In this document: positions 10,008-19,024 of the stretch, in pieces | How positions within the stretch are numbered: position 1 is the first letter of the stretch | Layout: the number at the start of each line of letters is the position of its first letter | DNA from: Vibrio neptunius | Lineage (GTDB): Bacteria; Pseudomonadota; Gammaproteobacteria; Enterobacterales; Vibrionaceae | DNA: 64,000 nucleotides | NCBI GenBank assembly: GCA_019339365.1 | Contig: CP079859.1 | Span: forward strand, 2,852,001-2,916,000 | Direction: 5' to 3' | The notes under the pieces: generated by a model | Told to the model about the DNA's origin: nothing | What the model saw: the letters and a program-made list of their open reading frames with translations, nothing else | The model's database searches: none | Program-made: the position numbers and the translations under genes

Positions 10008-10793
10008 TTAGAGAAAGGCGCGAATTTGAGATTTAACAATGTCAGCAAACGCTTCAGGCTGTTCGATGTGAACATTATGCCCAGCTCGCTTTACCTGGCT
10101 ATAAGACAAACCACTCAGTTCGGCCAAATGGCTGAACTTACTGTCTTTTTCACCACAAATATAATGTACTGGAATACTCAAGCCTGTGAGTGACTCAAGC
10201 AAATAATTCTGTTTTGCTAATGAGGTTGCCATCAACATTTTGCCAACGGATGGCCCTAGGTTAGCACTGCGTTTGTGTATGAGTGTTTGTCTTTGCTCAT
10301 GGTTTAGTGAACTAAATACCGGCTGCTGATACCAATCGCCTAACACTTGTTCGATTGGTTCATGATGAAGTCGCTCAGCCCAACGCGAGTCGTGGCGTAA
10401 GCGAGCTGTTTTTTCTGCGTCACTACACAGTCCAAAATGTCCACCTTCAGAAATAAGCATTTGGATATTAAGTGCAGAAAAGTGCTGTTGAGTGAGCCCT
10501 ACCATCGCAATTCGAGCCCCCATTGAATAACCCACTAACACTATAGGTGGTTGGTGAGGAAATTGAGTAAGTAAAACATCAGATATTTGATCACAGCACG
10601 TTTTAAAATCGCGACAATGCATCAGATTGCTCATGCCATGACCAGGAAGATCAATACATAAGGAAGTGTACTCGGGAAGCCATTGCGTACAGCTCTTCCA
10701 GTCATCACTGCAACCAAGTAAACCATGCAGATAAACAATTAAGGGCGTCGAGCTGTCATTGCTCGTATTGTTATAAAGATGGCTATAAAGCAT
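10008..10793 (-). CDS. menH: SHCHC synthase MenH
   Basis: A 261-aa alpha/beta hydrolase that eliminates pyruvate from SEPHCHC. The nucleophile elbow GYSMGAR places Ser at residue 90; the oxyanion loop is [12 protein letters not shown] near 21-32; the catalytic His is in [10 protein letters not shown] near 240 and an Asp lies in CGEKDSKF. The start overlaps the end of menD by 11 bp, consistent with coupled translation in menFDHBCE. Confidence 0.92.
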   Translation of the reverse strand: MLYSHLYNNTSNDSSTPLIVYLHGLLGCSDDWKSCTQWLPEYTSLCIDLPGHGMSNLMHCRDFKTCCDQISDVLLTQFPHQPPIVLVGYSMGARIAMVGLTQQHFSALNIQMLISEGGHFGLCSDAEKTARLRHDSRWAERLHHEPIEQVLGDWYQQPVFSSLNHEQRQTLIHKRSANLGPSVGKMLMATSLAKQNYLLESLTGLSIPVHYICGEKDSKFSHLAELSGLSYSQVKRAGHNVHIEQPEAFADIVKSQIRAFL

Positions 10794-12501
10794 GAACGCG
10801 CTGAGTTATCTCTTTCAGGTGTGAGGAAGCTTGTTCAGGCGGTGTTTGTATCTCTAGAAGAAGTGCTCCTTCACCCTGTTGTAAATGCTGACCAACTAAC
10901 TCAGTGTATGCGGCAAGAGTGGCTGGTTTTTGGTATCGAATACCAAATTGCATCGCAGCATGTTCGAAGGTATAACCATGAGGCATCTGATATAGGGATT
11001 GTTTCTGCGCTTGTGGGACAGGGAGCAAATCAAAGATAGCCCCTCCATTATTATTAATGACCACGATAACGACCGGTGTTTTTTCCTGAGTCAATAGAGA
11101 CAAAGAGTTAAGGTCATACAGTGCCGACGTATCGCCAATGAACAATACACTGGGCTTACGAGTGGCCCGCACAACACCCGTTAGAGTCGCAATCAAACCA
11201 TCGATCCCTGATGCACCTCGGTTGCTATACGTGTCAAGGTTTGGCATCGAACCAAACATATCCGCCAGCCGCACAAACAGACTGTTTGCCAAAAAGACCT
11301 GAGCTTGCTGAGGTAATACTTTGATAGATTTAGCCAGCGCAACCTCATTCACTGACTGCTGACTTTGCTCATATTGTGAAGACAACATTGCTACACGCTC
11401 AGAATAGCGCTCTAACTCCACCGCCCAACCATAATGGGCATTTTTGTCTTCCGTAAGCTCTTTCATCCAACTCTCAATCCAAATCCCTATTTCCACGACA
11501 TGGTGAGTTTGTGGCAAGTGGCTTTGGTTGTTGCGCTCGACGCACGAAGAAACAAAATGATAACCCGCTTGTCTGGATTCAACTTGCTGAGATATCCACT
11601 GAATGAGCCGTTTTGATACAATTCGCGAGCCAAACTGTACAATGACATGAGCCTGATTCATCACTTCTTTCGCAGAAGGGTTCTGCAACCAAAGATCATA
11701 GTGTGCGAAAGGCGATGAAACCCCCGATTGCGGATCGCACAAACATGGCCAGCCCAGTTTTTCCGCCAGCCGTTGCGCCCGCTGCGCTTCCTCTAGAGTG
11801 ACACTGCCAACGACCATCACTCCCGGCTTATCAGCTAAGTCAGCGTAGTGAAGAGCGGGCAATGATTGAGTTCGAGCCTTGCAGCTATAAGGCTTATCAG
11901 AGTCGGACCAAGATTTTACTTCATCGAGATACGTCTGAAATATTCCTTTCGATTCAGAACCGTACAAAGGCTCAGGAAACGGGCAATTAATGTGGACAGC
12001 CCCGCCTTTCTCAGCTTGTTCAAACATTTTCTGGTCAATGGAAGTTAGGAGCCACTTCAGCGATATGGAGTCTGAAGGGCTTGGTAACTCAAGGCTAGAG
12101 GTGACATGAGTTGAGAAAATCCCAGATTGATGGATCGCCTGATTGGCTCCACAGTCAATCAATTCTACGGGCCTATCTGCGGTCAGAACCACCAGCTTTT
12201 CACCCGTCAGTTTAGCTTCGGCAATCGAAGGCAGTAGATTTGCTACCGCTGTCCCCGATGTCACAATCAGTGCAACGGGCTTGTGGCTCGCTTTTGCCAG
12301 ACCAAGAGCGAGAAAACCTAAACCACGTTCATCAAAATGCATATGAAGATTCAGGTTTGTATTGTCTTGCGCTTCCAGCGTTAATGGCGTTGAGCGTGAG
12401 CCCGGGGCAATACACACCTCAGTGACACCGAGACGAGATAACTCTTCAAGCAAGGTCTGACACCAAATACGATTGATAACAGCTTGGTTTTGATTGCCCA
12501 T
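10783..12501 (-). CDS. menD: SEPHCHC synthase MenD
   Basis: A 572-aa thiamin-diphosphate enzyme that joins isochorismate and 2-oxoglutarate, the first committed step of menaquinone synthesis. It carries IAPGSRSTPLTLEA at the N terminus, HFDERGLGFLALG with the catalytic Glu near residue 55, and the ThDP/Mg motif GDTSALYDLNSL ending in NNNGG near residue 475. Its ATG abuts the menF stop without a gap. Length is as usual for MenD. Confidence 0.95.
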   Translation of the reverse strand: MGNQNQAVINRIWCQTLLEELSRLGVTEVCIAPGSRSTPLTLEAQDNTNLNLHMHFDERGLGFLALGLAKASHKPVALIVTSGTAVANLLPSIAEAKLTGEKLVVLTADRPVELIDCGANQAIHQSGIFSTHVTSSLELPSPSDSISLKWLLTSIDQKMFEQAEKGGAVHINCPFPEPLYGSESKGIFQTYLDEVKSWSDSDKPYSCKARTQSLPALHYADLADKPGVMVVGSVTLEEAQRAQRLAEKLGWPCLCDPQSGVSSPFAHYDLWLQNPSAKEVMNQAHVIVQFGSRIVSKRLIQWISQQVESRQAGYHFVSSCVERNNQSHLPQTHHVVEIGIWIESWMKELTEDKNAHYGWAVELERYSERVAMLSSQYEQSQQSVNEVALAKSIKVLPQQAQVFLANSLFVRLADMFGSMPNLDTYSNRGASGIDGLIATLTGVVRATRKPSVLFIGDTSALYDLNSLSLLTQEKTPVVIVVINNNGGAIFDLLPVPQAQKQSLYQMPHGYTFEHAAMQFGIRYQKPATLAAYTELVGQHLQQGEGALLLEIQTPPEQASSHLKEITQRVHAL

Positions 12502-13842
12502 TTACGACGCGACTCCCAGTGGAGGAATATCGGTGATCAGCGATAGCAAGGTCGACATTTTCTTATCCAACTCCTGCCACTCATTATCCGCCACAGAACC
12601 CGGAACAATACCCGCGCCTGCGAATAATTGTACCTCTTCACCGAGAATAAGAGCACTGCGTATCGCCACACAAAACTCCGCACGCTGATGGCTAATAAAA
12701 CCCATCGAGCCGGCATACCAGCCACGCGCAAAGGGTTCATTGTTTTGGATAAAGTCCATTGACGCCTTACGTGGTAATCCGGCAACCGCTGCCGTCGGTT
12801 GTAATGCCGCCAGCAATTGAACGCCATTAATGCCCGGTTTGAGGTGTGCATGGATACTGCGTTTAAGATGCTGAACTTTTCTCAGCCTAACCAAACGGGC
12901 TTCTTGCTCAACCTCAACATGCTCCGAGTGAGGCGTTAGTCGATCAATAATGTCATCGACGACATATTGGTTCTCATTCAGGTTTTTGCTGTCTTGTGAT
13001 AACCAGTTTGCCAACTCCATATCGTGGCTGGCGTTGTCGCCTCGACCTATCGTACCCGCCAAAGCTTCGGTGTAGAGCTCCTGCCCTTGTCTGGCATACA
13101 AACGTTCCGGTGTAGAGCCTATAAAGCTATGCTTTTTATCCAGAGAGAGCATAAAGTGGAAGCTATGGTGGTTTTGCAGATAACTTGATTTGAGTAGCTG
13201 CGCGGCACTCACCGTGCTGTCCATCTGGACGGACGTTCGACGAGCCAGTACCACTTTCTTAAAGTCATTATTCTCAATACCAGTCAGGACTTTCTCAACC
13301 AGCTCAGACCATTGCGGTTTCTCCGGTATGTGACTGATGCTTTTGATCTGCGCGGAGACTGGCCGTAAAGCGCCAACTTCAATTTTCAGTTTACTGAGCC
13401 CTGCCAAAGTACGATGTTTATCGGCTGTCAGGTTGACGGCTAATGACCAGCGGTTATCAAAACGAATGAGCTCGATTTGTGGTAGGAAGAAAAAAGAAGA
13501 CATGCAGCGACGATTCTTTTCGGTCTGTCCGTCAAAAGAACGTCCACCCCAGATACGTTGTTCATCTGCCAGAATCGTGTAGGCCGGAGCAGGGTCGACA
13601 AAAGTATGTAACTGCCCCAATGCCACCACTTCTTCACGGGTATCACGAGACTGCCAATAAAACTTTGGAAACAGCGGCTGGGACTCCAGCCAATCTATGA
13701 ATGCAAAATCTGGTTTTTCCTCAAGAACTTGAACCAGACGGTTTACGCCGTCTTCTGCATCCTTTACGCGTTCGATCAGTTCAGTAACGGCTTGATGAAA
13801 ATGTGACAAATCAGCCTCGTATGCCTGGGGATTTTTATTCAT
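12502..13842 (-). CDS. menF: Isochorismate synthase MenF
   Basis: A 446-aa chorismate-utilising enzyme of the MenF/EntC/TrpE family. The C-terminal two thirds hold the catalytic core: VVLARRTSV near residue 215, GSTPERL, EALAGTIGRG, LQPTAAVAGLPR near 350 and FARGWYAGSMGF near 375. It is first in the men operon on the minus strand and is divergent from alaA across a 186-bp gap (13843-14028) that should hold both promoters. Its position next to menD supports a menaquinone role rather than siderophore synthesis. Confidence 0.93.
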   Translation of the reverse strand: MNKNPQAYEADLSHFHQAVTELIERVKDAEDGVNRLVQVLEEKPDFAFIDWLESQPLFPKFYWQSRDTREEVVALGQLHTFVDPAPAYTILADEQRIWGGRSFDGQTEKNRRCMSSFFFLPQIELIRFDNRWSLAVNLTADKHRTLAGLSKLKIEVGALRPVSAQIKSISHIPEKPQWSELVEKVLTGIENNDFKKVVLARRTSVQMDSTVSAAQLLKSSYLQNHHSFHFMLSLDKKHSFIGSTPERLYARQGQELYTEALAGTIGRGDNASHDMELANWLSQDSKNLNENQYVVDDIIDRLTPHSEHVEVEQEARLVRLRKVQHLKRSIHAHLKPGINGVQLLAALQPTAAVAGLPRKASMDFIQNNEPFARGWYAGSMGFISHQRAEFCVAIRSALILGEEVQLFAGAGIVPGSVADNEWQELDKKMSTLLSLITDIPPLGVAS

Positions 13843-14028
13843 TTTAGATCGCTACTCTATTAATAGACCTTACCCAGATCAAGGTTGTAGCCCATCTTTT
13901 GCATAATCCTGTGATTGCAAACGAACAAAGCGCATACAAAAAAGCGTAATAATTCAGTTTTTTATTCTAACAAAGCCCTTTTTGATGTACTTTAATAAAG
14001 AAATACAATCTCTTTTAGGTTTTACACA

Positions 14029-15243
14029 ATGCAAAATATCGGGATGTCATCAAAACTCGATAATGTCTGCTATGACATTAGGGGGCCTGTACTCAAACAT
14101 GCTAAGCGCATGGAGGAAGAGGGGCATAAAATACTGAAGTTGAATATCGGTAATCCCGCTCCATTTGGATTTGACGCCCCAGATGAAATCTTGGTTGATG
14201 TCATCCGTAACCTGCCCACTTCGCAAGGTTACTGTGACTCGAAAGGCATCTACTCTGCTCGTAAAGCCGTCGTTCAACACTATCAGCGCAAAGGCATCCG
14301 TTCTTTAGATGTCGAAGACGTGTATATCGGTAATGGTGCATCAGAACTGATCGTTATGGCGATGCAGGCTTTGCTCAACAATGGCGACGAGATGCTGGTT
14401 CCCGCACCAGATTACCCGCTTTGGACAGCATCTGTAGCCCTATCTGGCGGAAAAGCTGTGCATTACCTTTGTGATGAGCAAGCAGACTGGTATCCAGATC
14501 TGGATGATATTCGTAACAAGATAACACCGAATACTCGTGGCATTGTCCTCATCAACCCTAATAACCCAACAGGTGCGGTGTACAGTCGCGACTTTTTATT
14601 AGAAGTGATTGAGATTGCACGTCAGCACAAGTTGATCATCTTCGCCGACGAAATCTACGATAAAGTACTCTATGACGGTGCCACACACACCTCTGTTGCG
14701 ACACTTTCAGATGATGTTTTGACTGTTACCTTCAACGGCTTATCAAAAGCCTATCGCGTCTGTGGGTTTCGCGGTGGTTGGATGTTCCTCACCGGTCCGA
14801 AGCATCTCGCTCAAGGGTACGTCAATGGCTTGGATATGCTGGCTTCTATGCGCTTGTGTGCCAATGTACCGATGCAACATGCCATTCAGACCGCACTGGG
14901 TGGTTATCAGAGTATTAACGAACTGATCCTGCCCGGCGGCCGCTTATTGGAACAGCGTGACCGCGCTTTTGAACTGATCAACCAGATTCCAGGGATTTCC
15001 TGCGTGAAGCCTAAAGGCGCGATGTATCTGTTCCCGAAAATCGACACTAAAATGTACAACATCAAAGATGATCAGAAGATGGTGCTCGACTTCCTGATTC
15101 AGGAGAAAGTTCTGTTGGTTCAAGGCTCAGGCTTCAACTGGCCAAAACCCGATCACTTCCGCATTGTGACCCTGCCACATGTTGAAGATCTCGAAATGGC
15201 GATTGGACGCTTCGAACGCTTCCTGTCGACGTATAGCCAGTAG
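14029..15243 (+). CDS. alaA: Glutamate-pyruvate aminotransferase AlaA
   Basis: A 404-aa class I/II PLP aminotransferase, the main alanine-forming transaminase in enterobacteria and vibrios. NPNNPTGAVY binds substrate near residue 180, the PLP Schiff-base lysine is K240 in NGLSKAYRVCGFRGGW, and the carboxylate-binding Arg lies in HFRIVTLP near the end. Alternative start MSS at 14044 cannot be excluded. It is followed by a clear terminator and then by yfbR, the usual gammaproteobacterial alaA-yfbR order. Confidence 0.95.
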   Translation: MQNIGMSSKLDNVCYDIRGPVLKHAKRMEEEGHKILKLNIGNPAPFGFDAPDEILVDVIRNLPTSQGYCDSKGIYSARKAVVQHYQRKGIRSLDVEDVYIGNGASELIVMAMQALLNNGDEMLVPAPDYPLWTASVALSGGKAVHYLCDEQADWYPDLDDIRNKITPNTRGIVLINPNNPTGAVYSRDFLLEVIEIARQHKLIIFADEIYDKVLYDGATHTSVATLSDDVLTVTFNGLSKAYRVCGFRGGWMFLTGPKHLAQGYVNGLDMLASMRLCANVPMQHAIQTALGGYQSINELILPGGRLLEQRDRAFELINQIPGISCVKPKGAMYLFPKIDTKMYNIKDDQKMVLDFLIQEKVLLVQGSGFNWPKPDHFRIVTLPHVEDLEMAIGRFERFLSTYSQ

Positions 15244-15272
15244 TAATTAGATTCGATCTTTCATATGCTTAA

Positions 15273-15298
15273 AGAGCACTCAGAGAGTGCTCTTTTTT
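15273..15298 (+). terminator. Rho-independent terminator after alaA
   Basis: A 9-bp perfect stem (AGAGCACTC / GAGTGCTCT) with a 3-nt loop and a six-T tail, between alaA and yfbR. Confidence 0.85.
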
Positions 15299-15314
15299 AT
15301 TAGGAGGAAGATCC

Positions 15315-15563
15315 ATGACAGAGAGTAAGTCTAAAGAAAGTCATTTCTTCGCTCATCTTGCTCGTATGAAACTGATTCAGCGCTGGCCCTTGATGCGTTC
15401 TGTGTCAACAGAGAATATCTCAGAGCACAGTCTTCAAGTCGCTTTTGTCGCCCATGCTCTGGCATTAATTAAAAACAAAAAATATGGCGGTAACCTCAAC
15501 CCTGAACGCATTGCCTTACTGGGAATGTACCACGATACCAGTGAAGTACTCACTGGGGATTAG
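15315..15563 (+). pseudogene. yfbR: yfbR 5' fragment, cut by the island
   Basis: The first 82 codons of the HD-domain 5'-deoxynucleotidase YfbR, which dephosphorylates dNMPs. The fragment keeps ENISEHSLQ (first metal His) and [12 protein letters not shown] (HD pair) but lacks the rest of the domain, including the last metal Asp. The reading stops at TAG 15561-15563, the first bases of the inserted island. The missing part resumes at 44093 with LPTPVKYYN, exactly the residues expected next. A strong AGGAGG site precedes the ATG, so a dead 82-aa peptide may still be made. Confidence 0.92.
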
Positions 15564-15567
15564 TTCG
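15558..15567 (+). repeat. Left terminal inverted repeat of the island
   Basis: GATTAGTTCG at the junction with yfbR. Its exact reverse complement is at the other junction (44078-44087). A second partial copy, TTAGTTCG, lies at 15595-15602. Likely a recombinase core or arm site. Confidence 0.75.
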
Positions 15568-15646
15568 TTTTTCTAATATGAGTAAACCAGTGACTTAGTT
15601 CGTTAATACACAGAAGTTACCATTAGACTATTGTAAGGATATTCAG

Positions 15647-16246
15647 TTGAAAAAATCACAAAGTACATTCATGGCATGGGTGACACGTATGCCATTAATA
15701 AAACGCTGGGCATTAATGCACTGCTTTCAAGAAGAAAATGTTTCAGAACATTCTCATCAGGTTGCGGTAATAGCTCACTTATTAACTGTCATTAAAAACA
15801 AACGATATGGCGGTAACTTAAATCCAGAAAAAGCTGCAGTTACCGCCATTTATCATGAAATATCAGAAACAAAACTTCAGGATATAAATTCAAAAACCAA
15901 GTACCACAGCCCAGAATTTACAGCAGCATTTAAAAAACTTGAAGATATTGCAGAAAAAGAATGTTTAGAAACATTACCAGAGGATTTACGTAATGAGTTC
16001 TCAGATTTACTTGTTCAAAAAAATGTAGACGCTGAATATAAAGCGATTGTAAAAGCAGCAGATATTCTATCAGCTTATATAAAGACTCTAAACGAACTTC
16101 GATTTAACAATGATGAATTTTTACATGTCAAAAAAGGACTTGATCCAAAAATTAAAAGACTTATTACTGAAATGCCTGAAGTAAAAGATTTTATGGATGT
16201 ATTTTGTGATAGTTGCACTACTACGTTTGACAAAATATCAGGATAA
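15647..16246 (+). CDS. Island-borne YfbR-like HD-domain nucleotidase
   Basis: A 199-aa full-length homologue of YfbR, colinear with the broken host copy but strongly diverged and AT-rich. It opens at a TTG with AAGGAT upstream. The first metal His is in NVSEHSHQ and the last Asp in KAADILSAYI, but the central pair reads YHEISE where YfbR has YHDASE: the HD aspartate is Glu. The following Glu and the Asp of the TGD position (here LQD) are kept. Being just inside the left end, in the same direction as host yfbR, it probably substitutes for the disrupted gene, or could alter dNMP pools. Whether the Glu variant is active is unknown. Confidence 0.8.
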   Translation: MKKSQSTFMAWVTRMPLIKRWALMHCFQEENVSEHSHQVAVIAHLLTVIKNKRYGGNLNPEKAAVTAIYHEISETKLQDINSKTKYHSPEFTAAFKKLEDIAEKECLETLPEDLRNEFSDLLVQKNVDAEYKAIVKAADILSAYIKTLNELRFNNDEFLHVKKGLDPKIKRLITEMPEVKDFMDVFCDSCTTTFDKISG

Positions 16247-16563
16247 ATAATACCCCTTAATACCTATAAAATTTTAACGAAAAGCAGATTCTTTAATCAC
16301 GGACAATTTCGCATCATACGCACTATCGACACGTATAAGGCGTGAAAATGTGTGAAAACTCAACTTTTTACACAAAATAAACACATCAAAATTTACATAC
16401 AATGCCAAGTTTGGTAGCTTAACGTTGGAAAGGTCGTCGTCACCTCGCCCGACTCAAGGCAAAGACGATAATTTTGGATAGACAAAGTAATCACTTTTCA
16501 GTGGCATTTTGCATGAGAGTCGCATAGCAAACTTCAATGCTGCACTACGAACTAGGTGAAGCT
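16247..16563. other. Non-coding AT-rich spacer
   Basis: A 317-bp gap between the YfbR-like gene and the recombinase block. I see no gene. An imperfect hairpin (GTGTGAAAA / TTTTTACAC) at about 16350-16374 could end the upstream transcript. The promoter of the recombinase operon is expected here but I cannot place it with confidence. Confidence 0.4.
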
Positions 16564-17148
16564 ATGTCTGAAAACCACTCATTTCCCCCAAATTCTCCAT
16601 CCGAAATCTTTAAGCTAAGAGCAAAGCAATTTTCATTGTTAATAACCGAGATATCAGGCTTTAGAAACATACCGTCAAAAAAGCGGTATGATTGGTTGGC
16701 TCATGCTCTAGGTTATAAAGACTACAGTGATCTATTACACTCCAATTATCTTAGAAGAACCACAGATAACCGTAGCCCCCTAAATATTTTCAATAATAGA
16801 AAACAACGAGAAAAAATAATTACTGTTTTTTATTCTAACCTGCCAAATGTATCAAAGAAAGATATAAGTGATGCGACTAGATTAATGGCTATAATAGAAA
16901 ACCCGGAATCTATAGCGTTACTATTTCCACTAATACGCAGTGGAATTCGATTATCCTCAATCAATAAACTCATAAAGCCTAAACATAATAAAGTAGTTAC
17001 ATATAAATTAAAAATACCAAAAACAACTTCAGAACACCTAAGACCATTACATAGAGCCATCTACAAAAAATATTTATATTCTTTTTCGGAATTTCGTGAA
17101 GATTATATTCAAATGATGTTGTCGGAAAACTTTACAAACAAAAAATAA
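16564..17148 (+). CDS. Unknown island protein A, paralogue of 23423-23896
   Basis: A 194-aa basic protein without a recognised domain. The start at 16564 is chosen over an ATG nine codons upstream because AGGTGA precedes it at 5 nt. The N-terminal half (AKQFSLLITEISGF..KKRYDWLAHALGYKDYSDLL..NRKQREKIITVFYSNLPNVSKKDI) is clearly related to the protein at 23423-23896. The LAHALGYKDYSDLL pattern recalls a short helical motif seen at the N terminus of several mobile-element proteins. It lies 17 bp upstream of the first recombinase. The paired copies on either side of the block hint at a regulatory or accessory recombination role, which is inference. Confidence 0.65.
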   Translation: MSENHSFPPNSPSEIFKLRAKQFSLLITEISGFRNIPSKKRYDWLAHALGYKDYSDLLHSNYLRRTTDNRSPLNIFNNRKQREKIITVFYSNLPNVSKKDISDATRLMAIIENPESIALLFPLIRSGIRLSSINKLIKPKHNKVVTYKLKIPKTTSEHLRPLHRAIYKKYLYSFSEFREDYIQMMLSENFTNKK

Positions 17149-17165
17149 ACTACAGGCTTTTTGAA

Positions 17166-19024
17166 ATGGAAAATGAAAAAATATCTATTAGACATTTATC
17201 TACAAAAATAATGAATAAGGAAAAAATAAGTGTCAGTGATAAAAGTGCACTTGGAGAACTAACTAAATATTTAAAAAAAGAAAATAAAAATAGGTTATTA
17301 ACAACTGAATTTAATGATATTGAGTTTCTAAAATTTATACAGTATCTATCTAAGGTTAAAACTACAAAACGCCGATATCAAATTTCTGTTGCAGTAAGAC
17401 GCCTTATTGCTGAAGAATTTCACAACGGCGTTGTTTTCACTATATCACCCGACGAATGGCCTGTTCCGGAAAAACCGAGACCAACGCATTTTCAGCCACT
17501 AAGCTCAGAACAAATAGTCAAATTGGAAGAATTTCTAAGAGAAGAAATTGACGTTGCTTATAAGAAAGATGAAATTTTTCAGAGTGCCCGAAAATCAGGA
17601 GTGGTTAGCAACAAAATCGGCATCGACTTTTGGCACCGAGCTAACCCAGATCCTGAGTTACCTAGATTTACTGACTGGCATGAAAGCCTAAAAAATGCCA
17701 TTGCTACAATATATTCTATTCATCCAAATTTTCCTAATAATGCATCAAATAAAGATTTGGCAGAAAATGGAAAATTTTATATTCCCAAAGACCTTACATA
17801 TACAAATCTTACAACAACATTTAAAACCCTCGCAAAGAGAATGGTCATGCAAAACATTCCTGGGTACACTTCATTTGTATTAGAAGCCCCAGAACTAACA
17901 TATACAAAATTAATATCATATATCTACCCGGATTTACGTGAACTGATCGCTATTAAAATAGCGATTTGCTTCGAAACTGGTTGGTCACCCGATATCACCG
18001 AACGAATAGATCCAGATGATTATATTTATGACCCAATTCCTATGGAAAATGACTGGGCATTTATTAAATCAACAAAAGCAAAGGGAGCTTCTGTAAATAA
18101 GAAAACAAGACTTCGCGAACAGAGATTGATGATTCATCCTAGTTCAAAAACTGATAAATACAGTGCGTATAATTTAATAAAATTACTAGTAAAAAGAACT
18201 TCGACATTACGAAAAGGACATTTATACGAGAAAGCAACTACAGATCTTGACGTTCACCCTGCATTCATAAGTTTAGTAGTAAATGCTGGTCTAAAATTTG
18301 TAGCGCATTACCCATGCCGTAAAGGTGTTAATAGAAGTTCAAGTAGCAAGTTCATTGAAAAAAGTATTGGGTATAAGTTGGATCTAAGACGACTCAGGCC
18401 AACTCGATTGTATCTAAATGAAAAAGAAAAAAAAGCTGCCGCTATTGCTTCAAGTCGCGCTATTTGGGCACTCAACATCTGCAATTACTGACGAGGTTTA
18501 TAAAGACAACTCCCACTTCCAACAGCTAAGAAATGACAAACTAGCAATGGAATTAGATAGTATATTCGACAGTATTCGTGATGGTTCTTTCAAAGGAAAA
18601 CTAGTTCCATTAAAACAAAGAACATGTATCAAAAAAAAAGATAATAAATATCTATACAAACCACAATGGCGAGTCACCATTAGCAATCTGTAATAACCCA
18701 TACTACCCCACCTGGCACTTGTCTGATGGTGGACAAATTCCCAGATCAAATAAACCATGCAAACAATTTAACAAATGTCTTACGTGTCAACAATCATCCG
18801 TTACCAGTGACAACATTCCATTTGTAGTAGATAGATTCCTCTATTTAGATCAGAAACGACGCTCAATGCGAAGTGACCAGTTTGATTGCATGTATAGGGA
18901 AGAATATGAAGCAGCAAAAGAAGTCATCGAATCATGGCCTTATCAAGAAGATATTCAAGAAGCTGAGTTGAGAAACGCTGTTGATGGATACCTACTTCCA
19001 CCTATTATTTCAGAGAGTGACTAA
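17166..19024 (+). CDS. Atypical tyrosine recombinase, first of the block (two frameshifts)
   Basis: About 618 aa when two poly-A errors are fixed: one in or just after the A8 run 18427-18434, and one in the A9 run 18631-18639, each with one base too many. The C-terminal catalytic region shows LRRLRPTRLYL (box II Arg region) and, after the first break, LFGHSTSAITDEVY with the GH motif and the Tyr nucleophile. The box I position reads FETGWSPDITERI, with Trp where the catalytic Arg usually stands. A cysteine-rich tail (residues ~505-530, NPYYPTWHLS, CKQFNKCLTC) may bind zinc. Its TAA overlaps the next ATG (TAATG), so the recombinases are translationally coupled. Confidence 0.75.
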
